Shown here: piece after piece, positions 33,717-45,179 of the stretch
Layout of the letters: each line of letters begins with the position of its first letter
How positions within the stretch are numbered: the first letter of the stretch is position 1
Assembly: GCA_021018815.1 (NCBI GenBank)
Contig: JAITYX010000028.1
Coordinates: 558,001 to 622,000 of the forward strand
From: Talinum fruticosum
Taxonomy: Eukaryota; Streptophyta; Magnoliopsida; Caryophyllales; Talinaceae
Length of the DNA stretch: 64,000 nt
Direction: 5' to 3'
Position numbers and translations under genes: made by a program
The notes under the pieces: model-generated
Told to the model about the DNA's origin: nothing
Databases searched by the model: none
Seen by the model: only the letters and a program-made list of their open reading frames with translations

Positions 33717-34551
33717 GCCAACTTTTATTATTGGATCCAAATTCAGCTCCCTCCAAACCTTGGAGTTGTAAGAGAATTGAGCGAAAGACGAATTTTATTT
33801 GAGGGTCCATTTAGTTTTTGTTGGTACCTAGATGATCAGGTTATGCCACAAATCCTTTACAATACATGGCCACCTGTCGTTCCCCAAGATCCACCACAGA
33901 TCATGTTTTACTTCCGCTTAATAACTCATGAGGAGTAAGATGAAATAAGTTTATGCATGGTTCTTGGATGAGGGCTTGTCCTATGCTCAATATTTGGGAC
34001 AAATCAAGACCTGATTGGTATGTCTCCATTTCGTCTCTTGTGCGATTATAGTTTTGGTGTGGAAATTAACCTTATCCCCACAGCTTATCCCGGGTGACAT
34101 CTATATTCTGAATCTTAAGGTTCACGTGTCTTAACCTGGAGAATCTCCATGTATTATTAGGATTCCGTAACTTCCTAAGTTCGAATGTATGGGACGTTCA
34201 CTCTTGAAGAACTGGAAAGGGGTAAGAGTATTATGTTGTTTTACTTTTAGTTTAATGCTAAATTATTTCTTATTAACATGATGAAATATTAGCACGATCG
34301 GGAGCAATCTCGTAAAATGTCTATCGGATTCCAATCTACCCTGAAAGATTTCAAGGATTTAATTACCGGTCGAGCGATCCGATCATTTCGGGTGAGCCTA
34401 GTTAGTTAATGTTCTAGCTCATGAGCTCTTAGAATTTGTGTTAATCACTCTTTCACTATTGTAGGAGCGCCGTTCTAGGTCCCCTCCATCGGGAGGTCTC
34501 CTTGGCAGCTCCGGGACTGAAACTCATACAATAAGTGATGTTCCAAGATAA
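33717..34551 (+). pseudogene. Intron-containing pseudogene fragment, unrecognised
   Basis: A multi-exon coding relic between two retroelements. Exon a starts after an acceptor (gtgtgcag, ends 33716) and reads ANFYYWIQIQLPPNLGVVRE and CWYLDDQVMPQILYNTWPP. It meets a stop at about 33938 and continues after a frame change as VYAWFLDEGLSYAQYLGQIK up to 34017. Intron GTATGT...CCACAG 34018-34083 (66 bp). Exon b reads LIPGDIYILNLKVHVS and GRSLLKNWKG, with two stops. Intron GTAAGA...ATTAG 34222-34292 (71 bp). Exon c is HDREQSRKMSIGFQSTLKDF. Intron GTGAGC...TTGTAG 34392-34464 (73 bp). The last exon reads ERRSRSPPSGGLLG to a TAA at 34549, inside a gypsy LTR that starts at 34536. All three introns fall in phase 0. 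I do not recognise the family. It could be a host gene or the extra ORF of a Tat element. Confidence 0.5.
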
Positions 34552-34712
34552 TAGGCTACGAAATCCTAAAACAAAGTTGAATTATGCATAGTTCCGAGGA
34601 GGTTAGAATGTTCTTAGAAATGATAATAGAGCAGTGAAACAACAAGGACTTAATTAATGACTTTAGGATAGATGATTAACAATGGTAACCAGACACTAAG
34701 GTAACAAGATTA
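34536..34712 (-). repeat. Reversed fragment of gypsy F/G LTR
   Basis: TGATGTTCCAAGAT... matches, reversed, the terminal part of the gypsy F LTR (50285-50461), including 'gaggaggttagaatg' and 'gatagatgattaacaatggtaacc'. Truncated at about 34712. Confidence 0.7.
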
Positions 34713-35129
34713 TAGACACCTAAAAAGTGTCGTCTTTTATTTCTTTATTTCCGCGTTTTGTTTTGTTGGCGCGATGATGATAATACCGAGTCCTATTTGT
34801 GGATTTTGATCTTGGACTGTGATCAATTAGTGCAACATACCCACATTAGATCAAGAAGTCCACTGGCTGTGGGTAAGTGATGAAGAAGATGTCTATGAAA
34901 CGAAAAGTGACAAGTGACAACAATAGTATTGACTTTTAGGGCAAACCACCTTAAGAAGAAGAAAACTTTTGGGGCAAACCACACTAAGAGCCGTACTATT
35001 CAGTTTCTTACTAGATTAGGATGGTGTAACGCACCCTTGGGTCCACAATAGACTTAGGAAGCCTCAAATAAGCCTCAAGCTACGAAGGAAGATGACCCAA
35101 TCCTTAATAAACTCTAGAAATTAAAGGCC

Positions 35130-35765
35130 GACATTTCAATCTCGCAATTGATATCTCCTTCCCAGAAACATAGGCAAGCCCTTATCGATGCACTCATAAG
35201 ATCGAAGTTTCTCCTAACACCACGCCAAAGGAAGTAGTAGGATTGATTAATAGTGGGGATTAAACCATTACTTTTGATCACAAGGACCTCCGAAAAGAAG
35301 GTGTTGTACACAACAATGCCCTTTATTTAATTGTAACTTGCATCAACAAGTTTGTTCTCTTAACCTTGGTAGACAATGGATTAGTAGTAAACGTATGTCC
35401 CCGGTAAACTGGTAAGAGGTTAGGAATAAGGGAGCAACAACTCTCTAAACCAACTGTTCATCTTCGAGCTTATGACAATTCTAGAAGAATAGTATTGGGA
35501 ATAGTGATTTTGCCAATCAATATAGGACTAGTAGAGAGGAATATCGAGTTCCAAGTCCTAGATATCCCAGCTACTCTCAATTGCTTCTAGGACGCCCTTG
35601 GTTGTACGATCATCGAGCAAGTGCCCTCTACACTACATGAAAAGGTCAAGATGATCATTATAGGTCAGGTCATACCAGTTAAAGGGGATAATCTTTGTTC
35701 AACTATCACTTCCAAAGAGTCCATGGTGGAGATCGAGTACGATGCCAATCATGAAGAACTTTACT
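35130..35765 (+). pseudogene. Element E aspartic protease
   Basis: Tat/Ogre-type protease. Landmarks: ALYLIVTCINKF (about 35315), the catalytic region LVDNGLVVNVCP (35367-35400, where Ogre-type elements have DNG rather than DTG), VHLRAYDNSRRIVLG (35457-35500), EFQVLDIPATLNC (35550-35590) and STLHEKVKMIIIGQV (35628-35670). Stops and frame changes interrupt it. The leader at 34713-35129 shows only weak Tat-like coding (HRQALIDAL-type words near 35170) and no gag. Confidence 0.7.
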
Positions 35766-36109
35766 GAATATGAAATCGTCAGCTGCCTTAGAAAGGGATG
35801 AAGCACCTTTTACCTTTAACCCTTATGGTAACACTAGTAAGAATCCAATTGGTGCTTAACAAAAAGGGGTATTTTCTAGGTCTTGCTACAAGATTTGAAA
35901 TCTTCACTGCCAAGAATTGTCTCGTTAGCCTAGGAGCGCATCCTCGTTTCTACGTCTAGTACTAGTGCTTGTACTTCTTCTTTTGTTATTTCTAGTTATA
36001 ATTCTGTCATTTCCAATTCTCTTGCTGAGTCCGATGTACTCGTTGCTTCTTTCAATAAAGTGGACCTTATTGTTTACTCGTTTGTCTCCTCTTGCTCTTA
36101 ATTGTTTTG

Positions 36110-38172
36110 CCGCTAATCATAAACATGAAATTCCTAAAGAACTAATAAAAGCCGTGGAAGATCATGAAAATCGCTCACCAATAATAGAGGAAACAATACT
36201 TAATATGGGGCCAATTGATCAACCCCAAGAAGTTAAGAATGGGAAAACCTTAGATGCGGAAGAGCAAAAGCAATTCACTTCGCTCCGTATAGAATTTATC
36301 GATGTCTTTGCATTGTCCTACAAAGACATGCAGGGTATAGATCCCAAGTATAGCGAAACACAAAATTCCACTTTATGAGGATGTTAAGCTCGTTAGCGGA
36401 AATTGAGAAGGACGAAGTGAGAATAGGCCTTTAAGATTAAGGAAGAGGTTCTAAAACAGTTAGAGGCTGAATTTATTAAGGTAGTTCACTATCCTTAGTG
36501 GGTAGCAAATATAGTTCCAATCTCGAAGAATGATGGCAGAGTTTGTATGTGCGTTAACTTCGGGGATTTTAATAAGGCAAGTCCTAAGGATGACCTCCCG
36601 TTGCCTCATATCGATCTTCCGGTAGATAATACAGCAGGTCATGGTCTACTCTTGTTCATGGATGGTTATGCTGGATATAATCGAGTGAAGATGGCTGAAG
36701 AAGACATGGAAAAGATGACCTTCATCACTAAATGGGGGACTTATCTGTTATGTGGTGACGCCATTTGGGCTAAAAATGCTGGTGCAACATATCAAAGGAC
36801 TGCAATGACACTATTGCATGCTATGATCCATAATGAAGCCGAAGTATATGCACATGATATGATCATAAAATCTAAAGACAGGGCAGGGGCACTTACCCAG
36901 CTTGAGAAAATTCTTCCATATACTCGAGGAAGTACAACATGCACCTTAATCCTCAAAAGTGTGCCTTTGGGGTAATCTTTGGTAAACCTGTTAGGTTATG
37001 TTGTCGAGTCTCGAGAGGAATTAAAGTTGATCCATCCAAGATCAAGGCCATTCAAGAGATCTCTCCACCAAGTATGGAGAAGGAGATGAGAGGTTTCCTA
37101 AGATGTTTGCAGTACATTAGTCATTTCATATCAAAACCGACTATGGTATGTGAAACCATCTTCAAGAAGTTAAAGAAAGGATCCGAGCCCATTTGGGATG
37201 CCGAGTGCCAATAAGCATTCGAGAAGGTTAAGGAATACCTAGCTAATCCTCCAGTGTTAGTTCCACCCCAACTAGGGAAACCTTTACTTCTATATCTCAC
37301 TAAAACGGAAACCGCTATAGGAGCCATGCTAACTCCACACGATGGGAAAGAATAACGTGCGATCTACTATATGAGCAAGAAGTTCCTAGATTATGAGACT
37401 AGATATACAACATTAAAGAAGACATCTTTGTCTTTAGTATGGGCTACGAAGAAGCTTAGACACTACATGTTAGCCCACATGGTACATGTGGTAGCACCTA
37501 TAAATCCTATTAAGTACATACTTGAGTAACCAACTGTCGGCAGTAAGGTAGCACAATGGACTGTCATGCTATCGGAATTTGAACTAAAGTTCGTCCCTCG
37601 GAGAGAGATTAAAGGTAGGGTAGTGTTAGAATTCTTAGCTGATTGGCCCATGCCTAATCGTAAGCCAAACACCTTGATTTCCCAAATAAAGATATTTTAC
37701 AATTAGTGGTGGACGTTTGGATAATGCACTTTGACGACGCTTCCAATGAGAAGCGCTTGAAGTAGGGATTCTTTTAGTCTTGCTAGAGGGAGCACATACT
37801 CCAATTTGAGTCAAACTAGACTACAAGGTCACCAATAATGCTACAGAGTACGAGACTTGTATCACAGGACTTGAGGATGCAACAGAGATCGGGGTCAACA
37901 ATATCGGGATGTTTGGAGATTCTACTTTGATCATCAACCAAATTTCGCAGAGTCGGGAGGTATGTAGTGAAGCCTTGGCACCCTACCAGGCATACTTGAC
38001 ACAATTATCTAAGCATTTTGAGAAAATCTCTTTCACTTACCATCCTAGGGATGATAATCAATTTGCGAGATGCATTGGCTATGTTAGCGTTCATGATTAA
38101 TATCCCCACTAGCATTCACTCAATACTCGTTCAAATTGAGCGATGGAGTCAGCCTGCGCACGTCTATATCTT
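36110..38172 (+). pseudogene. pol: Element E reverse transcriptase and dual RNase H
   Basis: The lead-in has DVFALSYKDMQGIDPK (36301). RT: NDGRVCMCVNFGDFNKASPK (36530-36590), LLFMDGYAGYN (36649), AGATYQRTAM (36780), and the active-site block VYAHDMIIKSK (36846) where YVDD is expected; the first catalytic Asp has become His, so this RT is dead. Next come VDPSKIKAIQ (37027), GFLRCLQYISHFI (37091) and the RNase H part TKTETAIGAML (about 37302). A second, archaeal-type RNase H follows from about 37723: FDDASNE, NNATEYETCITGLEDA and FGDSTLIINQIS (37834-37945). This extra domain is a hallmark of Tat elements. The CACTA element cuts the reading at 38172. Confidence 0.8.
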
Positions 38173-38189
38173 CACTACTACAGGAACCA

Positions 38190-38475
38190 CTTTTAATTAC
38201 AATTAAAAATGACATTTAATGACGGTTAATAAGCGTCGTGTATTGGGCGTCGTTGTAACCGTAGTCAAAGGTAAATATATGACAAGGGTTAAGATGGGAA
38301 AACCGTAGTCATAGGTTAACCTATGATGACGGTTTCTTCAGTCTCGAACTGTCCTCATAGGCCTTCTTCGTAGTTCGAAAAACTTATTCTAGAGGACCTA
38401 TGACGACGGTTCTTTCATTTCAACCGTGATCAAAGATGAGCCTAAGTCTACGGTTCTGCGTTATGAACCGTCGTC
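38190..38475. repeat. CACTA left subterminal repeats
   Basis: Recurrent tgacggtt, accgtagtc, tgatgacggtt, tgacgacggtt and aaccgtcgtcat words in alternating orientation. The matching set at the right end is at 42055-42190. Confidence 0.8.
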
Positions 38476-40967
38476 ATAAGTCTGTTTTTTTAAATTATTT
38501 TTTTCGTATTTTCTTGCCCCTCTATCGTACAAAAAAACATATACGAACACATATACAAACCACAATCTGAATACAATCTTCATCATAATACATAAAAAAC
38601 AACAAACACATATGCTCATCACATTTTGTTTATAAGCCCTCCTCTTCACCAAAATATACACAAAACAACAAACACATATACAAACCACAATCCTATGTAT
38701 ATATATTTATACCTATACCTATATACTATTCCTTTATACGGTTGTATACGAACTCGCTTAACCTTGTCTTAAATCGTTGAGCACTTCAACCGTATAAAGA
38801 GTGGGTGGCCTCTTTCCTGGAAATATTGTGACCAATGCTGTAAAAGACATATTAATTAGGTCAGTGCAAGTGTTAATCAAGATGGAAAAATAATATAAAA
38901 ATAATCAATTAAAAGCGCAACTATACCTCTTTGGGACTAGCATTCTTTTCGAGTTTGGTCACAATCTCTTTCATGTAGTGAAGAATGTAGAAGCCGCACT
39001 CCACGTTCCCCGCTTGTTTATGGCACTATAATAACAAAAATAGATTCCCAGCACATAGGGAATTAATTAGTACTTATGTATTTAGCAAGTAATATGAAAT
39101 GAAAAACATCTAAAGTGCACTCGTAATAATGAAGAGAACCCGACCTTGACGGGGACAATTAGTGGTTGTTCTTTCTTCACTCGTTTGGGACCTCTCGCCA
39201 TAATAATAACGGACTAGAGCACTATTTTTCAATCAGAAAAAATAAAATTCAAGTTATACATATCATTGAACGATTTACTTAACAAAACACCATAAAATGA
39301 TTATAAAGTATGAATGCACACCTCAATGACGTCTTTTATATCTTCCCTAACATCACGACCCGGAGGATCAAGGAATTAGGCCATATTAGCCCTTGGAAAT
39401 ATGGCAGCAAGCATCCAATGGTGGCTACAAAATAACACATTTTTATATAAGATAACACCGTATAAAAACTTCATCGGTTAGTTAGTTCATTATTTATCCA
39501 CTTACCTCTTATTGAACGTCGCGTGAAACAATGTTTTTCATCCGTGACATATTTTATAGTGTCGAAGATATAAAAGACTCGTTCATCACGATTCAGCCCA
39601 GGTCCTTGAATAATGGAAGTAGGGTTCGAAACCGAACGATGTCCTTCCTAATCACTTGCAGCCATCTTACATATTAATATGTAGTTAGAAATTGAAATTA
39701 ATTGCTCGGCGTAATAGCGGATATGCCGATTTCCTCCGTGCTAAAAAGTTATATAATGTCATCCGCGAAGACAAAGACCAACATATCCGATTCATGTATC
39801 CCCGACATGTGACCTAGCGTGCTAAAGATGATCTCGGTCCTCTCGTTGATAGAGTCCGCACATAACATTCCGGAGTAGCACACCAATCCGTGCGAGACTC
39901 CTCAATAGATTTGAGAGGAGAATTCTTCGGACTATGAACGGGCGCCACCGAACGTTTGCTTGTACCACTAGCGCCCTTCATCCCACTCTTAGATCTCGTG
40001 CCCAATATCCTAGTGAATAATCAACACAAAAGTGAGAAATATATGTACGTGATATTAATAACAACTAAATCTTATATTTTTAATACAAATTAATTACCAT
40101 GGTAAGGATGACCAAACTCTTGGGCCAAAGAAGAAAAGTGTTGACTACATTGTCAACGAGTGTGGAGGTTCGCTTCCCAGATTGGCAACTTACACGCGCC
40201 TTTCCCGTGCATGACCTCTTTGACACTCACCCTCACCTCATCAGCTATAAGGGGTGTCCCGTGAACGACAACATCTCCTCCACGGGAAAACAGCACCCAA
40301 TGCCACAACATGCTCTAGGGAGGTTGACGAGAAGCTAACTAGCAATTCGCTAGCTACAAAAGAATAAGTAAACATTTGACATAGAATTTAAATAAACTAA
40401 AACCTTGAAAATAAATGGACACAGTTTCCCTTTAAAGTAAACATTTTCCTAGGATAACGACCCTCATCCGAAACAACAAAAACATACTAAATAAGTAATT
40501 AGTCAACGGCCACACGCTGAAGTTACGTAATAACAAAAACATACTATAAGTAATTATTCAACAAGATAATACATTAATTAGTCAAAATATAAATATGCAT
40601 GGATGTAAATATAATTAGGTTGCAAAATCTTAATTACCTCCATCGAACTTCGAATCGATCGACGAGTGAGCTCGTGTTCACGCTGGCTGGTGTGTGGAGT
40701 GAGAAAGGTTGTACATCATCAAAGTTGCTAGACAACGGCATACCCATGTTGGTGAAGTATGTCCTCATCTAGGATCGCATCTCTGCCCACATCTCGCGGC
40801 CTCATCTCTTCCATCCTTACAACCATTTGGGATATTTGGGACTCTATTTGAGACTGCATTTGGGCTTCTATATGTGCTTGGCTAGAAGACACCGAGTGCT
40901 TCTTCCTAGTCCAAAGTGCTCAACTATCCCTACCCACCCAACAGAGGCTCGAACACGACCGGGATGC
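38476..40967. other. CACTA interior, no clear gene
   Basis: AT-rich sequence with short open frames on both strands (for example 40099-40338 plus, 39814-40005 minus). None has a domain I recognise; they are likely decayed exons and introns of the minus-strand gene or filler. Confidence 0.35.
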
Positions 40968-41890
40968 TCATCTCTTTGTAGGGCCAAGGCTAGCTTCTCC
41001 CTCCTCCCGATGGTGTCGTGGTCTAAAGTTGATGTCCATGACAAAGACCACTATAAGAAGAAATAAAATATTATCATTTGAGAAATTAAGATAATTAACC
41101 GATAAGTTCTCAAAATAAATAAAGGAAAATAGTAAAAAACTCACGAGTTGCGGAGAAATAGATTCTATATTGGGCATAGTGAAGGTTCCATATTTTTTCC
41201 TTTTTCCTTTGATCCATAGCTCGTCCCTATCAACAACGAGGTGCGAAGTATCTATGGTGGACCCTTCACTCGAATGTGCCCTGAAGTTGTTCAAGCTTTT
41301 GCTTATACAACCTCTTCTCCAAGTTCGCGTATCCCACACGAGACAATACATGATGGTAACGATTGCTCTTAATCCTCTTCCGGTTTGCTTCACCTATTGC
41401 ATGCGCAAGTAATATTACGAAACAAAAATATCGAGTGCATAACTTTCATTTCTTTATTTTTATATCAATTCGACAACCAACATCACATTATATGTATATG
41501 AGATTGAATATTGAATTAAATAACCTTATATTCCATAGAGGTTACATATGACTTAAATGATCTCCAGTCCTCTTTTGTGGTACAACTAGTGACCTCCCAA
41601 GGTCAACCTTCTTGTTTTATCTCGCATTATTTTGAAGAACAATATAAGGGCAATGCGATATTTGTAGTCTCTAAACTTTTCTGCCGTCAACATGAGGGTC
41701 TTGTGTTTCACGAGAGGGGATATGAGATTCAATAACGTTCAAGTTAAACGTTCTCCGAAACACAAGAATGATATGCATTAGTACATATATATTACCTATT
41801 TACAATATAAGTTGCAATACTAAGTTGAGATGTATTCATTTACCTAAATATCGTTCCATATGTTGTCTTTAATCGAATCAGGGACGTCAG
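40968..41890 (-). pseudogene. CACTA TNP1/Transposase_24-like gene, decayed
   Basis: Minus-strand relic of the plant Ptta/En/Spm accessory protein. Upstream exon: EKMG then WADVPDSIKDNIWNDI (about 41890-41840, read with one frame choice), the usual W-x-x-VP-x-x-x-K-x-x-xW motif. After intron-like sequence comes TSHLVVDRDELWIKGKRKKY with GTFTMPNIESI (about 41240-41160), matching the 'xELxxKTHxKKDGTF' signature. The family helps CACTA transposition by binding subterminal repeats. Exon limits cannot be fixed by eye. Stops show it is not functional. Confidence 0.6.
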
Positions 41891-42208
41891 CCCATTTTCT
41901 CGTAGTTGATGTTCACGTGGCAGCAGGTTGTCGTACTCAACATAGCTCATAAAAGGTAGATTTCTTCCCACCTACAACCTTTATGTGGCTATCATAATAA
42001 ACCCATGTAAATAGAGTTGGATTGTCTCTACTCCGTAGTGTAAGGTTCAGTTCAACCATTAGACGACGGTTGTTCAGCTTGAACCGTCGTTATATATACA
42101 GTAAAAATCACATTAATTTACAAAAATGCCACCGGTCCATTATGGCGGTTTGTCTTTTTAACCGTCGATAAAGACCCGTCGTTAAAAGTGATTTTTGTAG
42201 TAGTGCTT

Positions 42209-43428
42209 AGACTTATCTAATACTAATGACACCGGTTGTTATCATGATATTTATTATTATTTGGATAAGCAAGAGCATCCCTTGGACTCCACATCTAGAG
42301 CCCAACAAGCCATTAAGATGTTGGCCGCTCAATTCTTCATTAATCGAGGGTAATTGTTAAAGAAAACCAACTTTGGAATTAACTTACTTTGTGTCAATCA
42401 ACATGAAGCAAAGGGCATTATGGAAGAGATTCATGGTGGGGAATGTGGACCTCCTTTGAATTAACTGTCATGACTTTGTTAAGAAGTGTCATAAATGTCA
42501 AGTGTTTGCAAACCTACAACACCAGCCTCCATAATTCCTTAGTACATTATCTTCACCCCGGCGATTTTCGGTTTACAAAAAATAGACATTATTAGCCAAG
42601 TGACTCCCAAATGAACAGGTGGTCACAAATTTGTGTTTGCTACTACAACAAATGGGTAGAGGCAGCTTCCTACGCAACTCGGACGTCAAAACAAGTACCA
42701 AAATTCCTCATCCAAAACATTATTTGTCACTATGGGGTGCCGCCATGAGCTAAATAAGTGGCCATGGTAGGCATTTTAAGAATGAAGTAGCACATTTGTT
42801 AGATATGTATAAAATCTGGCATCATAAATCTTCCCTATATCGCCCTTAGACCAATGGAGCAGTTGAGGCTACAAATAAGAATATTCAGTAGATAGTAGAG
42901 AAAATGGCGAGTTACTTATAAGGATTGGCCACATAAATTACTGTTTGCTTTGTGGGGTTATAGAACTTCTATTAGAGCCTCTACGGGAGCAACACCTTAT
43001 TCTTTAGTCTATGGCATGGAAACAGATCCTTCCGGTTGAGATTGCTATTCCTTTGCTAAGGATAATTGTTAAGAGCTAAATTCCATAAGTAGAGTAGGTT
43101 AAGGCACGTTTTGAATAGTTAGTATTCTTAGATGAGAGGTGCTCCAACGCCTTACATAATGTCCAAATATACCAAGCTTGTATATCTAGGGCATTTAATA
43201 AGAATGTTAAGCCTCGCAATTTACAAATTGGACATTTGGTCCTTAAAGAGATAAGAGCGCCAATTTAAGACAAGCGAGGAAAGTTTAAACCCAATCGGCA
43301 AGCCCCATTTATATTTAGTGAAATTTTACATGGCGGAGTGGTCAAATTAACTAATATGGATGGAGATGAGATTTTCCATTACACTCGGTTTAGATCGGTT
43401 AAAGAAGTACTGTACCTAGCATACCCGT
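42209..43428 (+). pseudogene. Element E integrase
   Basis: Resumes the Tat pol after the CACTA element. Words: LDKQEHPLDSTSRAQQAIKM (about 42270), zinc-domain relic HGGECGPP and KKCHKCQVFAN (42430-42510), HKFVFATT and WVEAA (about 42620-42670), HYGVPP (about 42735), the catalytic-Glu block TNGAVEATNKNIQ (about 42850), GYRTSIRASTGATPYSLVYG (42955-43015), and the C-terminal end LTNMDGDEIFHYTRFRSVKE (about 43347). Frameshifts and stops are common. An intact element would insert Tat DNA; this one cannot. Confidence 0.75.
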
Positions 43429-44339
43429 AGGCTTTAGGCCGAGCCCGGCCTAACCAGGCTACGCCCATGTAGCCGCCAGCTACCACCCGGTCGGTTGTGG
43501 GACTGGTCGGGCCACGGTTTTCCCTTCCTATTCTGGTGCTCCTTGGTCCGCGGGATTGCCCAATTAGGCAATTTGTTACTTGTAAAATAAATAAACACTA
43601 TTCTAAAGAGGCAAAACTAATCCCGCTTGTTTTATTCAAACTCCTAAAAGTCCAAGTTCTAGTCTATTTTCACTTTCTTTCCCCTAGGATCGCTAGACCC
43701 AGCCTTCCTTGTTTCAGGTGCGTTCCTTTCGTTGGCGACCTTTCTTACTTCGTTTCTTTAGCTTTGGTCTCTCTTCGACGGGCACATGCAGCTATCCGAA
43801 TCCACTCTAGATATCGGTGCCTTTCATCATTCGAGATCTACTTCTATTATCCACTCTAGATAATAGGGAGAAACAGATGGTGTTCGCAATTTCTTCGAGT
43901 GACAGCAAGTGTGCAGGAGTCGGTAGGTTCGGCGAGACTTGTTCGATATTCGAGCCACGACCTAATTCTTCCGGAGCTACCATGCCCTCTCGAACAAGTC
44001 AACGGTTGCAGGCTAGATACAATCCAATAATTGTATTACTTTTTCTCTACCCATTTGTTGCAACACACAACTAGGGAAGTCATAAGTATTCTCTTCTAAG
44101 CCCAGGAGACGTATGTACGGATGCAAAATAGAACATTAGTGTCTCGTACTGGTCAAAATCTAACTTTTTCGACCCAACACGAACAAAATCGAAATAATAG
44201 TAAATAGCGATAAAAGAGGCATGAATGAAAGTTAGGTTTTTTGGCATAAGCCGAGGGTCCTCACCCTCTAGCCGGCGCCCGCCTTTTATGGTCGGTGTCG
44301 CCACCCGATTTACCGTTGTTTGCTTCCATCTATTTTAAT
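43429..44339. other. Region downstream of element E, unassigned
   Basis: Contains a CG-rich patch (43432-43510), several short frames on both strands, and a tagccggcgcccgcctt block near 44270. This could be the untranslated 3' part of element E or further exons of the antisense gene at 44340-45079 (the minus frame 44304-44080 has aromatic, regular-looking text). No firm call. Confidence 0.3.
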
Positions 44340-45079
44340 GCTTACTCGCAATACTAGGGAGCTACCACAAAAATTCTGTTCGGCATTAGCTTCAACTCGG
44401 TTTAAGGCAATTATTGTTTTAGCTACTATTAGTGGAAATAGAGAAGAACTATTCTCTAACTATTCAACCAGGCTTAGTAGAGCCGTTGGTGCGAGGTCTT
44501 TATGGCCTCCTCCTAGTAGAAATCCGCCTATCATGCAGGTGATGATAGCCCGTCGCCTCGAGATGATTATGGACTCGACATAGGCATACATGTTGCTGTA
44601 ATACATCATTAGATTGGTTAAACCGCCTCAATTCCTAATAAGAATCCACCCTAGATTCTTATTGCTCCATTTTAGTAGATAATGGTACTTTTCATGAAGC
44701 TTTTCTAAAGATTTGGGAACAACTGGTTTCGTTCGCCTAAAGCTAGCTAGTATGGCATCAAATTCTTCAGCAGGGGACACAATTCATTATCCCTAAAGCT
44801 AAAGACACGCTGGTGATGATCCCAATAGGCTACAACAGCCCTTAAGAAAGTCTAATGGATGGCATGAAATTCTTTAGGCAGGGGACACAACTCATTATTC
44901 CCAAACCTAAAGACATGGTGGTGATGATCCCAATAGGCTACAACAGCCCTTAAGAAAGTCCAATAGATCTTCACCTACCAAATGTTGAATATGACATTCA
45001 GCACATAATTGGTTAACCTGCACCTATCCATGTTACTTATCTCATGCATCCATCGAGTTAGGTCAGTCAAGTAGTTCAT
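44340..45079 (-). pseudogene. Antisense plant-mobile-domain-like ORF, with internal 107-bp duplication
   Basis: Minus-strand coding relic behind a TATA box. ATG at 45079 gives MNYLTDLTRWMHEISNMDR. After a stop near 44972 the text reads FLRAVVAYWDHHHHVFRFGN and NELCPLPKEF, typical of plant mobile domain/DUF7745-like proteins (pattern A-x-x-FWDP-x-x-x-VFRFG-x-x-ELCPT-x-EEF). The motif is repeated at once by a 107-bp tandem duplication. Further on: EFDAILASFRRTKPVVPKSL and EKLHEKYHYLLK (about 44770-44690), then GGFLLGGGHKDLAPTALLSL (about 44530-44480). Antisense extra ORFs, some mobile-domain-like, are known in Tat-lineage retroelements. Its place after the Tat integrase fits that; a captured or MULE-borne gene is the alternative. 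Confidence 0.5.
44754..44967. repeat. 107-bp tandem duplication
   Basis: Two copies starting ggcat(c/g)aaattctt at 44754 and 44861, ~90% alike by eye, ending ...cttaagaaagtc(t/c)aat(g/a)ga. It lies inside the mobile-domain-like ORF. Confidence 0.85.
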
Positions 45080-45169
45080 GGTTCTATTTTTTAGGATAAG
45101 AAGGAGATATAGTGCGGTTGGTTGAAGGCTTTGATATTAGGGTTTTTCTTTTGAGCCGCACGTCGATCA

Positions 45170-45177
45170 TATTTATA
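45170..45177 (-). promoter_or_regulatory. TATA box of the antisense mobile-domain-like ORF
   Basis: Minus-strand TATAAATA, 90 bases before the ATG at 45079. This allows a ~60-base leader, a normal plant promoter layout. Confidence 0.5.
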
Positions 45178-45179
45178 GA

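Larger units (their letters stand above)
38173..42205 (-). mobile_element. CACTA (En/Spm) DNA transposon, 4033 bp, TSD CTT
   Basis: Starts CACTACTACAGGAACCACTT and ends (reverse complement) CACTACTACAAAAATCACTT: 10 identical bases, then an imperfect match to about 25. It is flanked on both sides by CTT (38170-38172, 42206-42208), the 3-bp duplication made by CACTA transposases. Subterminal regions carry many copies of acgacggtt / aaccgtcgt in both orientations, the usual transposase-binding arrangement. The coding relics are on the minus strand. At 4 kb without a TNP2-like transposase it is non-autonomous. Confidence 0.92.
34713..43428 (+). mobile_element. Tat/Ogre-like Ty3/gypsy element E (pol region), split by CACTA
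   Basis: Forward Tat/Ogre-type pol: protease (35130-35765), RT and two RNase H domains (36110-38172) and, after the CACTA insertion, integrase (42209-43428). No gag and no clear LTR at either end. The protease motif, the second RNase H and the domain order fit the Tat lineage. All domains carry stops. Confidence 0.75.

Noticed and set aside
38461..38688. 75-codon minus frame with CVCCF repeats in the CACTA left end
   Set aside because: Produced by short cacatatacaaac repeats; low-complexity and without transposase motifs.
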